Part shown: positions 48,100-60,240 of the stretch, one piece after another
How the letters are laid out: each line of letters opens with the position of its first letter
Numbering within the stretch: position 1 is the first letter of the stretch
Origin: Scatophagus argus
Taxonomy: Eukaryota > Chordata > Actinopteri > Scatophagidae
Length of the DNA: 64,000 bases
Assembly (NCBI RefSeq): GCF_020382885.2
Contig: NC_058499.1
Span: forward strand, 2,716,001 to 2,780,000
Direction of reading: 5' to 3'
The notes under the pieces: generated by a model
The model's input: the letters and a program-made list of their open reading frames with translations, nothing else
Told to the model about the DNA's origin: nothing
The model's database searches: none
Made by a program: the position numbers and the translations under genes

Positions 48100-51000
48100 G
48101 TCTCTCTGTCTCTCTGTCTCTCTCTGTCTCTGTCTCTCTCTCCCCCCCTCCCTCTCTCTCTCTCTCTCCCCCTCTCTCCCTCTGTCTCTCTCTCTCTGTC
48201 TCTCTCTCTCTGTCTCTTCGTTACCCCTCTCTTCCCCCTTTTGTCTTTGTGAGCTGAGCCGCGGCGGGCGATGAGTCATCTTCATTCTTGGTGGGGTTCG
48301 GCGACAGACGCTCACTCATTGGTCCTGCAGAAGTGGGTCAGAGTGCTGAGTTCATCCTCACACTAGTATACAGCACTGCTTCTCTTTCTCTTTCTTTTCC
48401 AGCTGCTTTATTCCTCCATCTTCTCAGACAGTCTCATGTCTCACTTTAGATCAGTTGTGTTTCTTTGTTTGTTTTTCTCTCCTTCTGGACTCAGTGTCTT
48501 ATATCTTGAAAAAAATAATTCAGTCCTGCATCTCGTTTGCCTTTGAAGGCCCCACAGGGATTGGACTCCACTTGTAGGCCAGCAGCACACATTAACCCCA
48601 GCTGATACATTATGTTTATTTTGGGAAAAGCAACACTAAACACTAAAACGTGTATCTGACTACACTGCAATAACAGATGAAGCTTGCTATAGTATACTTA
48701 AATAAGCTGGCTGTTGCAATATCAGGTTTTCCATACACAATTATTTTGGCCAAAAGAATTCACAATAACGATATATCTATATATATATCTTATAACTATA
48801 AATTTGACAAAAAAATTAAACGTTATACTCAAACAAAAAATTACACTCAAAATATTTAAGAGTGTAGCAAAAACTGTACAGAAGCGTAAAAAAAGTGTTA
48901 TCATACTTATATTATTGACATGATATCGATATTTTGTTTTTTTTAACTATCGCGATTATTGTCAATATCACATGTCGCCATACCCCTGACTGCAGGAGTG
49001 TGAGCGTTTCTGGTAATCCACCAGAAAGAAAATGTGTGAGTTACTGGAACTACAAAAAACACTCCACAGTCCGCACTCAGTTATACATCAGTATTACGGC
49101 GACGGTTCTTCGTCTTTGACTGAGTACAGTCACCGAGTTGCACAAAGCACTTTAACCCAGCGACAACCTAGTTTTATTTTGGCCGAGCATCAACTTCAGT
49201 CTCTCACAGAAGTGATGCTAACGAAGACGTTTGTCATTTTAACGAGCGAGTCAGCGGCTGCCAAACATCAACGCTGCCTCCTGAACGACATCTGTGCTGT
49301 TTGCTAGTGAAGACGAAAAAAGGAAAAATAACAGAGTCATTATAGCCTTTGCCAACCTGGGTGTCACCGGTGAAAGTTTTTCCACATTCACAGCCTTTAC
49401 TTTTCACTCACATATGAAGTAATAGTGGTAGCTGTGAAGAGCTATTAAAATATCCTGAAACCAGATCAAATACTTAAGATCGGTTAGGGACAGCTCTTGG
49501 CACACTGCATTGTGCAGGACATGTATTTTCCCAGCCTAAAGACTGCAGAATTCATTGAATTTCTATCGGAATAATTTATTTTTCAGATGCAGCACAGAAT
49601 GGCTGTCTATCCATCACATAATAAAACCCCGTCTCCTTCCTCTCCTCTCTCAAGTTTCTCTCGTCATCTAGTCGTCTTCACACGTTCTCAGGAATACGTC
49701 TCGTTTGCAGTCGGGATTGAATCCACACCTTTCATCCGGAACTGGCAATCATGCAGAACTTATAAAATAACCACTGACACACTGTGGTACGAGAGCCAGA
49801 GCCAATGAGAACCTTTGTTTCTTAAAGTCTTGGAGTGAGGAGAGTTTGTTGTGAATGAACGGCTCCAACACCTCATTCATTCAGCAGAGTTTGTATTAAT
49901 GGAAGAATTATTGTTCTTCTGTGTGTCTCGGCTTGGACATGTTTCCTCATGTTTGTGTTTCTGTAAGTGTGTGTGTGAGCTTCAGGCTCCCATGTATGGA
50001 TAATTCTGTTGTTGCAGTTCTAACGTATGTGTCATTATGTATGCATGTCCGACTCAGCTGCCACTGGACCAACGGCAGGACTGTCCTGTTATTGTTTTTT
50101 TTGTTTTGTTTTTTTTTTTTAATTCCCCACAGTCGAGGTGTTTATTGTCCCCATTCATGTGTGTGTGTGTGTGAGATGTGGCCAGAAAACACACTGTATT
50201 TAATGCCAATTCGCCACCGAGCAGGATATTTTCGTCTTAGTGTGTGGGTGCTGTGCGGATGTCAGGGACAGACAGATAGGGGAGAGAGAAGCAAGGATGG
50301 AGGGAGGGAGGGTGAGATATAAAGAGGATGTATCCACTTCCTCAAAGCCACATGAAACTCCTCTCGGCTTCCTGCTTTCAGCTCGGGCTTTTTAAAAAAC
50401 CATCAACGTTGCCGCACCTCTGACCAAGATCCTGTTGGATCAGATCAGTGGTTCCACATAAGTTGGGTGTCTTGTATGTGTGTGCATGTGTTCATGTGAC
50501 TGTGTGCTTTTCTGTCTGCATGTGTTTTGGTGTGTCAGTTTGTCCATATGTGGGTGAGGACATCCTTATCTGTGTGTGTGTGTGTGTGTGTGTTTTGTTT
50601 GAAGAGCAACAATGCTGGGGCGCGGGCGTGTATGGAACACCTGGGTACATGACAATTAGGTGTGACAGAGATGAATGGAAAATGAATCCTCTGATGTGGC
50701 GTCTTAGCGACGGGGAACAAAGCCTTCAGACGCTTCAGATCTCCTGTTCCACCTTCCACCTGACTTCCTGTTGAAGGTTAAAGATCAGGTGCAGAGGCAG
50801 CGGGTGTTGTGTGTGTTTTGGTACTTTGCTGCACAGGATGCAGGCCTTTTCAAGTGTATATACTACTGCTGCTGCTACACCTCCTACTATTTCTACTACT
50901 ACTCTTTATGCTGTTACTACCATGACTAAGTGGGCATTTAAGTTTAAATGAATGAGGGCTAATGACAGTCTGAACACCTAAAACTGCTGCTGTTGTGGCC

Positions 51001-54000
51001 TCTGCAGTTACAAGTGCAACCTGACCACAATCCCCTGTTTTCTTGTCATTCCTGTCTGTCCACGCAGCGCTCTTGCCTGAAGAGATCATTTTTGTTCCAC
51101 ATCTGTAATGCAGTTTGTAGTGTGCAAAACTTGTAATGAAAAATAAAAGGCATGAGCTGGATCAAATTGGTCTGATAAAGAGACGTGACAGGACATTGGT
51201 CTGTTCATGTATCTCATTTCCTGTGTTCTCTCGCAGCGATGTGGGCCCCACCAGCCTCTCGGCGGGGGCCTCGGCAAACTGATTCCTGCTCACAAAAGCT
51301 GACTTTTGGGGATGTGTAATGTCCCGTCTCTGGGTAAGGAGTTAGAGCAAGTATGGGAGGTGGAGGGATACTCAAGATAATTGGACTAAAAAAAAAAGAG
51401 AAAGAAACGAGGATAAAATGAATGCAGAGGTGATTGATACCTGAAACAGTGTGCCCACACCAGCACAACCCCTCTCTTAAAGCAGTGGCATTTTTGGTCC
51501 TAACACCAGCTCAGAGTCGTATTGTGACAGCATGTGAAGAAGCGTAGAGTCCTGACTGCTGTTAATAATCGAGGGGAGGACTCCTGAGAGTGACTCCCGC
51601 TGTGTGAGTTGTGTTTGGATGTGTGGTGGTGGTGGCTGTTGAGTGAATAATTGTTTGTGTGTGTGCCTGTCTTTTGTAGGGATGGCAGCCAGTAGTATGC
51701 AGGGCTTAAAGCTCTCAGACAAGCAACAGTTTTAAATTCATATAGTATTTGATTGCACACATCACACACGTTTCCTTCTGGGTGGCTTTTTGGGCTCATG
51801 GTTTTTTCTTGCTTTGATTCTTGAGTATGCGTGTGTACCAGTAATGTGTGCTCGACATGCCTGTGTGTTGCTGTCCACAGGGCAACCGATTTCTTCAGTG
51901 TGCATGTGTGTGTTGGCCTGCAAAAGTGGGAAAGTGAAACCAGGACGGAGGGTCAGGGCCATCGAATGGCTCCTTTGATTCTTAACAAGGATTTCCTCCC
52001 TCCACGGAGCCTGCTTTATTAACAACATTACATGGCGTCCTGTGACCAGGAAACATTCCCCAACCATCACAGGACCATTTCCAGTCCCGCACCGACCGTC
52101 TGAATCAGGAAAGGAGTGATGAGGTCACTTGATGCGTTCACACTAGAGTTAAACCAAAGTTTCACAGACAGATGCTGATCTTCCCTGTCTAGTATTTGAC
52201 CATTTTCTGGGCATGGAGGAAAGGCTTTGAAGCAATAAAAGCAGCGTGTGTTAATGTTTTTTATTTATTTATTTATGCATTATATGTATTTTTACAGGAT
52301 TGTTTTACCAAAATTAGTTAAAGATATTGCATAGTACGAAGAGCATGAAAGCAGTCAAGCAGTCGTGCTTAACATCTTTTAGAACTGATTCATTCACCCA
52401 AGTCGATTTTTTTTTCCTGCTCCTCCCCCCCCCCTTCTCACCACCACCATTCAAAGCCATGCTGCAGTGTCTTCGTGGGATGCTGGATAAAAGGCTCAGG
52501 AGGAAGTAAAGCAGTGGTTTATTTACCACTCTCTTAACAGATGGAGCCTGACAGTTGCTAATAGTCCGTTTCCTGTGTGCCCCACAGCGAGCGTCACAGT
52601 GAACCACCTGCAGACCTGTTTGATTGGCTGATTGTTTGGAGAACTCATGCTACTCTGCTGAAAGAGCTCACAAATATCACTAATTGGACTGTGAAGAGAT
52701 GAAAAGAGATGTGTGTGTGTGTGCGCGCATTTCTGCCTGTATGAGTTTGTGTCTTTTATTAGTGAAACGTCGGACGAGGACAGTAGTATTTCAAGTATGT
52801 GAAGTAGTAAAGCATAGACATACTTCTGTAAAGTATGCTTTTGTTTTTTGCAAAAACATGCTGGAACAGGAGTTTTGAGTAGTAATGAAGTTAGAGAAAT
52901 CAACAATGTTATCAAACTCCAACAGATGCACACAGTGGCCTCGGAAAGCATCCACATCCCTTACTTATGTAAATGATAGACCTTTGGCAAATGATTACGT
53001 TTGTTTTTGACCTTTATGGTGCTGAGGAGCCCTGACACGTGATTTACCAAAAAACATTTATTAAAAAATTAAACAATTCCCATTAGCCCATGAATGGTGA
53101 TAAGCTTTACTTATAACTAGTGAGGCTTTTCCATGAACTTGTCCAGACCTGGCTTAAATCGTTTTACTCTGCCCGCTTGTCCTGAATCAAGAAGTTTCAA
53201 AGCGGTAGGCTGATGTAGACTGTGACTAGAAGTCAAAAGAGTGGCTGTTACACATTTCATTTCTCCCATTTCTTGTGCTGAGAGTGTTTTCCTCACACAG
53301 CACAACAGGTAAAAGTAGATGTTTACCTGTTGGAGGTGAGCTGTTTGTGCAGTGACAGCCTGTTGTCTGCAGCTCCTTATCTAACATCTCACTGTGCTGT
53401 TTGTGCTTGGGGCCAGCTCTTCCTCCTGCAGTACTGAAGAATAGCTGCTAACAAACTTCTGTTAATTCAGTGTTGAACACATTTAGTTTCCTATAAATTC
53501 TTCAAAATGAAAGCCCGCCGATGTGGGAAATGTTGGGTTTTCATCAGCAGTAACATAACACGACTCCTACAGCTGAAAGCCAACGTGATGAAAGTAGAGG
53601 AACTAAACTTCAAACCATAGATATTAAGTTAGAAGTAAAACCGAGAGCTGAACACACACAGAGTTTCTAAAAGCATCTGGTCTCCTTCACACACATCTTG
53701 ATGGGGAGAGGGGATGAGGAGAACCTGCTCGGAGGTGGGCCGGATACGGTTTGGCCCCACTTCAGAAATGGTTGGCACAGCTCAGCACGGTTGAACCAGT
53801 GATGGGAATCAGTGCAGCATGACTTAACGCAGCTTGGCCAAAAGTGCCAGTGGAAAAGCCCCATGGTATCACTTATCCTTAATCTGTGTGTTTAGCATGT
53901 GCGCATTGCAAAAAGTACATCTATTGTTGATTTTCTCTGCATTTATCCATTTATCCTATGGTTCCTGTTTTGTTATTCAGCACTGATGTTCCCCCTTCCT

Positions 54001-57000
54001 GCTGCTGATAATCAGGTAAAAGTTTCTGTGCTGTTTACCGTTTTTCCGCTGCTCCCACGTGTGTCTGGCCAGATTATGTCATTTTAACACAATTTCAGCT
54101 GTGAAGAGCTGTTATTGCAACAGGTTATTTTATTCGTTTTTCCATTTGAATGCATCCATTAACCCCATGTCACGTTGGATTATTTCAGAAGTGTCACTTT
54201 ATAGAGTGCTTGTAATATTTGTCACATCGTGGTCAACATGTAAACACAGCCAGCGTTTGGCATCGTGAGGCAGCTCGGCATGAATACTAAACATCACGAT
54301 GCTTGAGAGCCCATCTGTGCCCTCCCCTGTGGACAGGACGCTCTGACCAAGGTGACAAGACCATCTCAAGAGCTGTGTTCACCCCGCTGATTCATATTTA
54401 CAATTTAGATTTTAGCCATTTAGTGTCACTCACAAAGTAAGCCTGGCCTGCCTGGAACACAAGAGCCACATCCCCTGAAAAAGCTGTTGCATCTGTTGTC
54501 GAATATATGCAGAATATTTGGGCGCAGACTTTATTTTTTAAAATTGCTTTATTAACTAGAACTTTTCAGTCATTTTCAAATGACTCTGATCCAACAGAAA
54601 GATCATTGGTGAAAAAGAGAAGTTTTAAGTTATTAGCATTGGAAGATCGTCGCTCGCTGTATTTTCGGTGCGAAGTCATAACCATCAGGCAGCTTTTTGA
54701 AGATGAGTATGTGGCTTCAGGTAGTCGAGGGAGGGGGGTTTAGTGAGGGGAGGCACAACATCAGAGAGGCCCTTCAATTAAGATCAAACAGCTTTTTCAT
54801 GTAAGGGTCACAGTGTCTGAGGCCGCCTGCCAAAAGAGAGAGCGCAGCTAATTCTGGTGCTCATGGTAATCATGTTTTTGATCAGACATCTGTGATTTGA
54901 TTCCGGAATGGAGGGGAGGTTATTTTTGAACTGTTTTCTCTGCAGAATCCTTTTGATCGGAAACATCATGGCCGCTGTTAACATTTTAACGTAGGCTGCT
55001 CTCTCTGATGACATTACCGTATAAGGTAAACCTGCGGCAGCCACGCAGAGTTAGCAAAAATGGTAGCAATCAATGTTTATTAGATTATAATGAGGGACAC
55101 TTTGCATGTATCACAGTAATAATTTGCAGTCAGTGTACACAGAACAAGCCCATCATTTCAAGTACAGAATATTTACCAAACACTACGCATTGAACCCGTG
55201 TATCCTACAGAATATGTAACAGGCCTTCGTTCCCAACGCCACATCGACACAACGTGGACATTGTTGCCTCCCCGTTATCACTGGGGCACTGTCATGTCGC
55301 TCCCACTGCCCACTTATTATCACAGCGGCTAGTTTGTGCTCCGCCGAGCTCTGCCACCCAGGCCTAACCACCCACTCATCTCCCATCGCACAGAAACCCC
55401 CGGCTGGCAGCAGGCCATCACCGCATTCACTGCTACTGACCGCGGTTACAGCGAGCTGTGACCCCTGACGTTCCACGCAGCTTAGCAGAGATGATTTTAT
55501 CTCAGAAATGAACCTCATACTTAGGAGGCACTTGTTTTAGATCTTACGCTTTGGCTCTGAGTGCCTTGAAAGTACTATGATTACAGTGTGAAAGTACAGT
55601 GTCCCGACAGAGCTGCTGTCTAATTTATTGGCCGTAATGAGGCTTTAGTCAGGACATGAGCTTAAGTGAACTTAACTGTTATCACTGTAGATCTGCATGT
55701 TCTCATGTTTCTTCTCATGTTCTCACATGATGGTGTAAATAGCTCTAATGATCACTGTTATGTGCTTCTAACTTGTGAATATGTTGTTGGATCCATTTTG
55801 TTTTTACGTATTTGTTACATAATTCCACAGAATTCCACTGTAATCACATGTTATGCTGTCTTTGAAGACTCTTCCTCTGTACTGCTCTCTGCTGCTGCAG
55901 GAATGATTGGTTTAACTGACAGTGCGTATGCTTTTGTGTGTTTGATTATGCTTGTGTGTTCATTGATTCGACAGTCGGGCCAGCCGGGGTACCCTGCCTG
56001 TTGAACGTTTGATTGCACCCGAACTTCCTGAGGCAGGGGGTGGGGTGAGTGGGGGGGAATCAGAGGGACGGAGGTCTGCTTCTGCTGAGCGTAAATGAGC
56101 TGAGCAGATGTTCGCCAGATGTGACCATGGGGGAGGGGCGTGGAGGGTCAGGGATAAGGAGAGAAGAACATATGGAAGTGCACATAGACAGCAAGAGAGA
56201 CTTACCGTCTACACACCGATGGCTTTGTTCATGTCTCCTCAGGAGTTTAGAGTAACTCTCCATCCTCTTTTCTTTACTAACACACACACACACACACACA
56301 CACATACACTCCTCCTCTCCTCCCTTCATCTCTCCTTCCCCTCCTGCCTCCCTTCACGCTCTCTTTGAAGTGAAGACAGTGCGCAGGAAGCGAGCCGGAA
56401 TCAATTGCTCCATGCATTAGGCCAGGAATGTGTGACACCCTCCTCCTCTTCACCCTCTCCTTCCTTCCTCTTCTATCCTCTTGACACATCCTTCATTTTT
56501 TTTCCCCTCCTTCAGCTCCTCTCTCCGTGCTCTCCAAACACCGCCTGCCTCCTTCCACCTTTCTCATAAGACCCCACTGTGATTTTGGACAAAAGCCCAG
56601 TGTTTCTTCACTTGGTGCTGCTTATGAGTAGAGCCCAGATGCTGATCTGAGTACAGCTGTCATGGTTGTGTCAGAGCTCAGGTGGCTTTGGTCAGAAGAA
56701 TTTTCTGTCTCTTCTACTGTAGTTTATCGGTAAATGAAAACACTCCGACTGAGTTTGTGAAACTGAAGCTTTCGGCGTGACTCATCATACTAGTTGAAAA
56801 CTCTGTCAGCTCAGTTAAAGTTGGAGCAAAAGTCTTGCGACTAGAAATTTGCTGTTTTGAATCACAAATTAACAAATGTTGTTGTAGTAGAATACTGCGA
56901 TTGTACTGAAAGGCTACTTTTGTAAAGTGTTCTATCTCTTTATTCATTTCATTTCCTTTGCTGCATGTTTTTCTTTGAGATAAAAAAAGAGAAAAATTAA

Positions 57001-60000
57001 AGGACATAAACATTCTGTAGATTTTGCTCTGTGGTTATGGGTCTCTGTGCCGCAGAGTGCAAATAATCTTGTGACTTTAGTTAGTCTGTCAATTGTCAGT
57101 AATCCAGCAGTATGAGTCATCCACCTCCTTCAGGCTGCCAAGTTAAAACAGGCTCAAGGCCTTCTTCACTGACAGAACAATGAGACAGGAAGGATGCTGG
57201 TGAGCCCTGCAAAGCATTATGTATGACTTTTGCATATTAGCCGGGCTAATTTATACACCTATGTTTTATTTTGACCCCTGTACAGCTCAAACAGAAAAAT
57301 AAAGTAGATTAGATATTTTCCACTTTATTTCTTTATGGTGTGTAATGATTTTTTCATTTGATGTACCAACAAAAGCTGCCTCGTGACACTTTTCAATTAG
57401 AGCATGTCTAGGCCAAAGTCTTTAATTTGATTTGTGCTGATGTTCATTTATGCACCCATGGGGTGCGGGTCTTAAAATGAGGTTATCTTGAGGCAGTAGA
57501 AAACTGACATACCAAAGTAAACCAGAGTAGAAAACCAATAAAAACATGGTCTAAAGTCAATGGTGCAGCATTTTCAAGCAATTTAAAGGGTCAGTTATTC
57601 AGATAGTAACAAAGGCTGGCACACGACACCCGTACACCCAGCTGCGTGTACTGTATTATTTTCGATTTAGAGACTTGAACCCACATGGACATTTCACCCC
57701 TCCTCCACCTGTGCCTCAGGATTTATCAGGAGGACGGCTGCTTTACTCAGCAATTTCACCCTATGAACCTGGACTTTATGTGTAACCTTTTGGATGTGTA
57801 GAACATCACAGAACATTAATTAACATTAGATCCTGTTGGGATGTCGGGACTTTTCAACAAACAACAAAGTTAAGCTGCTGTCTCTCATGCATAGCTTCCA
57901 CAGATGACGGAGGTGCACTTTTCATATCTGCTGCAAGAAATGTAATTAATATTTTCCATTATTTCACCCATCCACATCCCTTTCAGCACTCTGACTATAA
58001 GTCACTTCATCAACCATTTGCAAAACAAATTAAAGATAAATATAATTTGATTTAATAAGAAACTGCTTGATGTATGACTGTGGCTTGCTGCTTCTCAGTG
58101 ATATCCTCTGTTAATCACTTTGGCTGCTTTGTCCCAGGCCGTCCAGTCTGTCATAAATTCAAAGTGTCTTAAGGCCTTAAAACTCCTGGACAAGAAGCGA
58201 ATAAGGTACCACCCATGCCACAGTTTAAGTAAATGCCACCTTCTTACTGGTATTTTCATTCTGTAAAGCTTGTGTTTAAATGTTTAAATGGTCTTGTTCC
58301 TCCTCCGCCTCTGCGTTGAAGCAGGCTGGACACCGAGAGGCGCCTTCGGTGGGGTGTTAGTTTGACAGCCTATTGTTTTCAGTGGCATGTGGTCAGTTAA
58401 ATGTAAGAATGTTTCAACAGCGATTTGATTTAGAGTGGGTTTCTCCTGGAATACAATGCATTTGATGAAGGCAAAATCCATGGCAGACCTGAGCACAGCA
58501 CTTCAAAGAAAACACTCGGCAACCCAGAGTGCAAAGCACGAGAGTCAATCAGCTGAAGACTAGTCTTTCTTTTTCTCCCGCTTTCATCTGCAGCTCTTAA
58601 ACAGTCGGACACACATGACGCCCACCCAGGCCGTCGACAACAGTCGCCGTTCCAATGGCTCGCCTCTGTGTCACATGGGCACTTCAAGAGAGGAAGGATG
58701 GCTGGGAGACCAAAGGGCCAGTAGGACAGGTACGGCTGCTGGGAGCCAGACTGGGGCCGGTTTGACAAGAAGAGGAAGGAGAGAGGAAGAGGAAGAGGAG
58801 AGAGGGCAGACACATCCACTGGAAGTTGGTCCTCCCAGTCCTCCATCGAGTCTGGACTCTACCCTCCGGCACATTGTTCAACAGCTGGATATTCTCACGC
58901 AGGTCAGTTAGCAGTGAGGGTACACACTGTCCACTCAGAACACTGGCAGGGAGTGAAATCCCAGAAAAACATCATAAAAATTGGGAAGTTAATATGAACA
59001 TGTGGGTGGTGAGCTAAAAGGTTACTGTTGAAAGTTAATAATCCTCCGTTGAGGGGTTCACATCTGTCCGTCAAAACGTCTCTGAAACAAGATCTAGTCT
59101 GCAGTACGATCTGTTTTTCCTGATGGAAAAAGTCGGTTGAAGCAGATCATTAATCCTCTCACTCAGGCTTCATCTGAGGCCAAGTCAAATAAAGACCTAA
59201 AAACAAACACAGAAGCCGGTAGAGGAAGGTGTTGTGGGCTACCTGTCCCCTTCTGCACCTGTTTGAACAGGTGTCACTATTGGCTGAACAGACACATAAC
59301 AGGCTAACGATATGAGCTTGCTGAAGCAGCGTTTGAAGGTGCAGCTACTGTGGTCCTGACTTTAATGTGGCGAACGAGTGCTGATGCTCTGTCTTTGTGT
59401 TTTCCCACTTCATGTCTTCTGACTGCGACCCACGTGATCTCCAGCGCCGTCTCATCTTGAAATTCAGTGTCTTCCTCTGTGTTTTCCTCATCACACGCAT
59501 GGTTCACAAGAAATAGACCTTAATTATGATCTGCGGTTAGTCGTATCGACATCACAGCAGCGTTTCACTGCAGTTTCAGTTTCTGTATCTGCAAAATGTG
59601 CCACAGACATGAAAAACCCAAATGGAGAACTCGAGCAGAAGTGGAGAGTTGACTGCAGCAGCGTCCGCGTGGACATGCGTGTCAGCCGCAGTTCGGCGAC
59701 GCCACCGTCACGCTGTTCCTGCGCAGCCTGTGTGGTCCCGCCGCTCTGTACTCGCCAACACGTGTACACGTTCTGAGTTCGCTGTGCATTCTGCGTATGA
59801 AACACAACAATGCCAGCAGTTGCTGCTTTATCTGTTTTCTATCTGAGAGAAAACTGGATGACCATGAGAAATATTTGGTGCTACTCATCTTTAAAAAGTT
59901 TTAATTCATGAAGAATTAAACATAAAGAACTGTAAAACAAGATTGAGATTATATATCGTATTTTATTTGAGAAGGCTTTGGCAGCGAGGGCCAAATGTTG

Positions 60001-60240
60001 CTGCCCTGAAAAAAAAAACACCTTGATGTTGTGATGTTCCGCTTGTTTTCTGACCGCACCCCCACCTCCTCTAACTCACAGACTGTGTCAGTGCTGGAGG
60101 AGCGACTCACCCTGACCGAAGACAAGCTGAAGGAGTGTCTCCTCCATCAGTCCCACATTCTCAAGGACATGCGATCGTCCGGAGGGAGGCGGCGGACCGA
60201 GAGCGAGGAGACGGATGGATCACCTGTCCGTTTCACTTGA
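19195..60240 (+). CDS. poc1b: POC1B, WD40 centriolar protein
   Basis: Ortholog of POC1B, a centriole and basal-body protein supporting centriole stability and ciliogenesis (human cone-rod dystrophy gene). Coding exons: 19195-19209, 19744-19828, 20081-20252, 20452-20631, 20754-20861, 21089-21204, 21313-21446, 21592-21660, 21766-21918, 22200-22277, 58594-58902, 60082-60240; 525 residues (human 478). Start MASVL has a strong CCACCATGG context; an in-frame ATG at 19186 would add three residues. Seven WD40 repeats fill about residues 10-300, with typical endings such as SLMIWNL, TVRLWTP and [18 protein letters not shown] followed by [14 protein letters not shown] favours POC1B over POC1A (QVMVWKSNFD in human POC1A). 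The POC1 motif lies at about 455-496 ([20 protein letters not shown], then [15 protein letters not shown]), split between the last two exons. An Arg/Glu-rich insert precedes it. Intron 10 is about 36.3 kb; further alternative exons inside it cannot be excluded. Confidence 0.93.
22848..22860 (+). promoter_or_regulatory. CTCF-like motif
   Basis: CCACCAGGTGGCG resembles the CTCF core (CCASYAGRKGGC). It lies about 570 bases into poc1b intron 10. Weak evidence from sequence alone. Confidence 0.25.
23905..23918 (-). promoter_or_regulatory. CTCF-like motif
   Basis: Minus strand ACAGTAGGGGGCAG matches the CTCF core except at the first base. It faces the plus-strand motif at 22848 about 1 kb away. 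Motif only. Confidence 0.3.
26232..26251. repeat. (CA)n microsatellite
   Basis: About ten CA units in poc1b intron 10. Confidence 0.9.
28713..28758. repeat. (TA)n microsatellite
   Basis: 23 uninterrupted TA units; self-complementary and able to extrude a cruciform. Confidence 0.97.
28804..28842. repeat. (CA)n microsatellite
   Basis: About 19 CA units, 45 bases after the (TA)n tract. Confidence 0.97.
31102..31126. repeat. (AAAT)n microsatellite
   Basis: About six tetranucleotide units in poc1b intron 10. Confidence 0.9.
34860..35200. repeat. dispersed fish repeat, copy 1
   Basis: Shares a long interrupted match with 46520-47005. Both contain CAGGAACAGAAGGGCAGATT, then CACATTTGGTCAGATACT and GACACTAATCT or GACTCTAATCT, and both end near GGCGGTAA(T/C)TCTAG. 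The leading TTGGCCATAACTCAAGAATTC is familiar from teleost interspersed repeats. The class is unknown and no coding capacity was seen. Confidence 0.65.
37739..37786. repeat. tandem 24-base direct duplication
   Basis: The unit ACATGAAACCAGACAAACTT plus AAGT occurs twice back to back, once from 37739 and once from 37763. Probably a replication-slippage product. Confidence 0.85.
38470..38730 (+). mobile_element. Tc1-like transposase C-terminal fragment (decayed)
   Basis: Plus-strand reading shows [19 protein letters not shown], the hallmark block around the last acidic catalytic residue of Tc1/mariner transposases. It is preceded by a degenerate CAGCATGACTGTGCCCCAG (QHDCAPV in a different frame). 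The frame shifts between these two blocks, and nothing upstream resembles the rest of the gene. It is a dead fragment in poc1b intron 10. Confidence 0.85.
39955..40112 (+). mobile_element. 3' end of a LINE-type retroelement (fragment)
   Basis: Plus-strand AGCTTCTTTCCTCAGGCTGT reads SFFPQAV and continues RLLRPA, like the reverse-transcriptase C-terminus of fish Rex1/L2-type LINEs (usually NSFFP.AVRLLN). It is followed by a short tail with GAGGAATGACAATTAAATGA, similar to the GACAATAAA-type 3' ends of those elements. Family assignment is tentative; the fragment is 5'-truncated. Confidence 0.5.
43351..43382. repeat. (TG)n microsatellite
   Basis: About 15 TG units in poc1b intron 10. Confidence 0.95.
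46520..47005. repeat. dispersed fish repeat, copy 2
   Basis: Related to 34860-35200, with the same ordered blocks. The part between the TCTAATCT block and the closing GGCGGTAACTCTAG is about 280 bases longer than in copy 1. The block GGTCAGCATCACTGTGACCTCATAATG matches TTCACTGTGACATCATAATG in copy 1. Confidence 0.65.
47797..48218. repeat. CTCT/GTCT pyrimidine-rich satellite
   Basis: About 420 bases made almost only of CT and GTCT units with rare C runs, so nearly all pyrimidine apart from scattered G on the plus strand. The long Ser/Leu/Cys frames on the plus strand and Arg/Glu frames on the minus strand are by-products of the repeat, not genes. Polypurine-polypyrimidine tracts of this kind can form triplex (H-DNA). 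Confidence 0.95.
48660..49320. mobile_element. AT-rich dispersed repeat, probably a non-autonomous DNA element
   Basis: The stretch from GGCTGTTGCAATATCAGG through ATTCACAATAACGATATATC to ATATCGATATTTTG, ending near CATGTCGCCATACCCCTGA, resembles a common teleost interspersed repeat rich in ATCG/CGAT words. The following part up to about 49320 (CGCTGCCTCCTGAACGACAT) may belong to the same element. I found no clear terminal repeats and cannot name a family. Confidence 0.4.
50571..50593. repeat. (TG)n microsatellite
   Basis: About 11 TG units in poc1b intron 10. Confidence 0.9.
56279..56303. repeat. (CA)n microsatellite
   Basis: About 12 CA units, followed by a CT-rich stretch to about 56360. 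Confidence 0.9.
58903..60081 (+). other. poc1b intron 11
   Basis: 1179 bases between GTCAGT donor and CTCACAG acceptor, splitting the POC1 motif after ...DILTQ. No element or RNA gene recognised. Confidence 0.75.

Larger units (their letters stand above)
22278..58593 (+). other. giant poc1b intron 10 (about 36.3 kb)
   Basis: Runs from the GTAAGC donor after exon 10 to the CTGCAG acceptor before exon 11; both flanking exons are phase 0. All other poc1b introns are under 1.2 kb. Inside I see microsatellites, a CT-rich satellite, Tc1 and LINE fragments, a pair of related dispersed repeats and long unremarkable AT-rich DNA. No multi-exon gene, complete transposase, reverse transcriptase or RNA gene was recognised on either strand. 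The longest open frames are low-complexity artefacts or unsupported. Confidence 0.8.

Noticed and set aside
47728..48315. Long open frames of 156-195 codons on both strands (Arg/Glu-rich and Ser/Leu-rich)
   Set aside because: They are produced by the CT/GTCT satellite at 47797-48218; any frame of such a repeat stays open.
22278..58593. A nested GALNT4-like gene, as known within human POC1B
   Set aside because: No long single-exon glycosyltransferase frame or its motifs were found in the intron on either strand.
19195..60240. Assignment of the WD40 gene to POC1A
   Set aside because: The end of the propeller and the linker ([23 protein letters not shown]) match POC1B and differ from POC1A.
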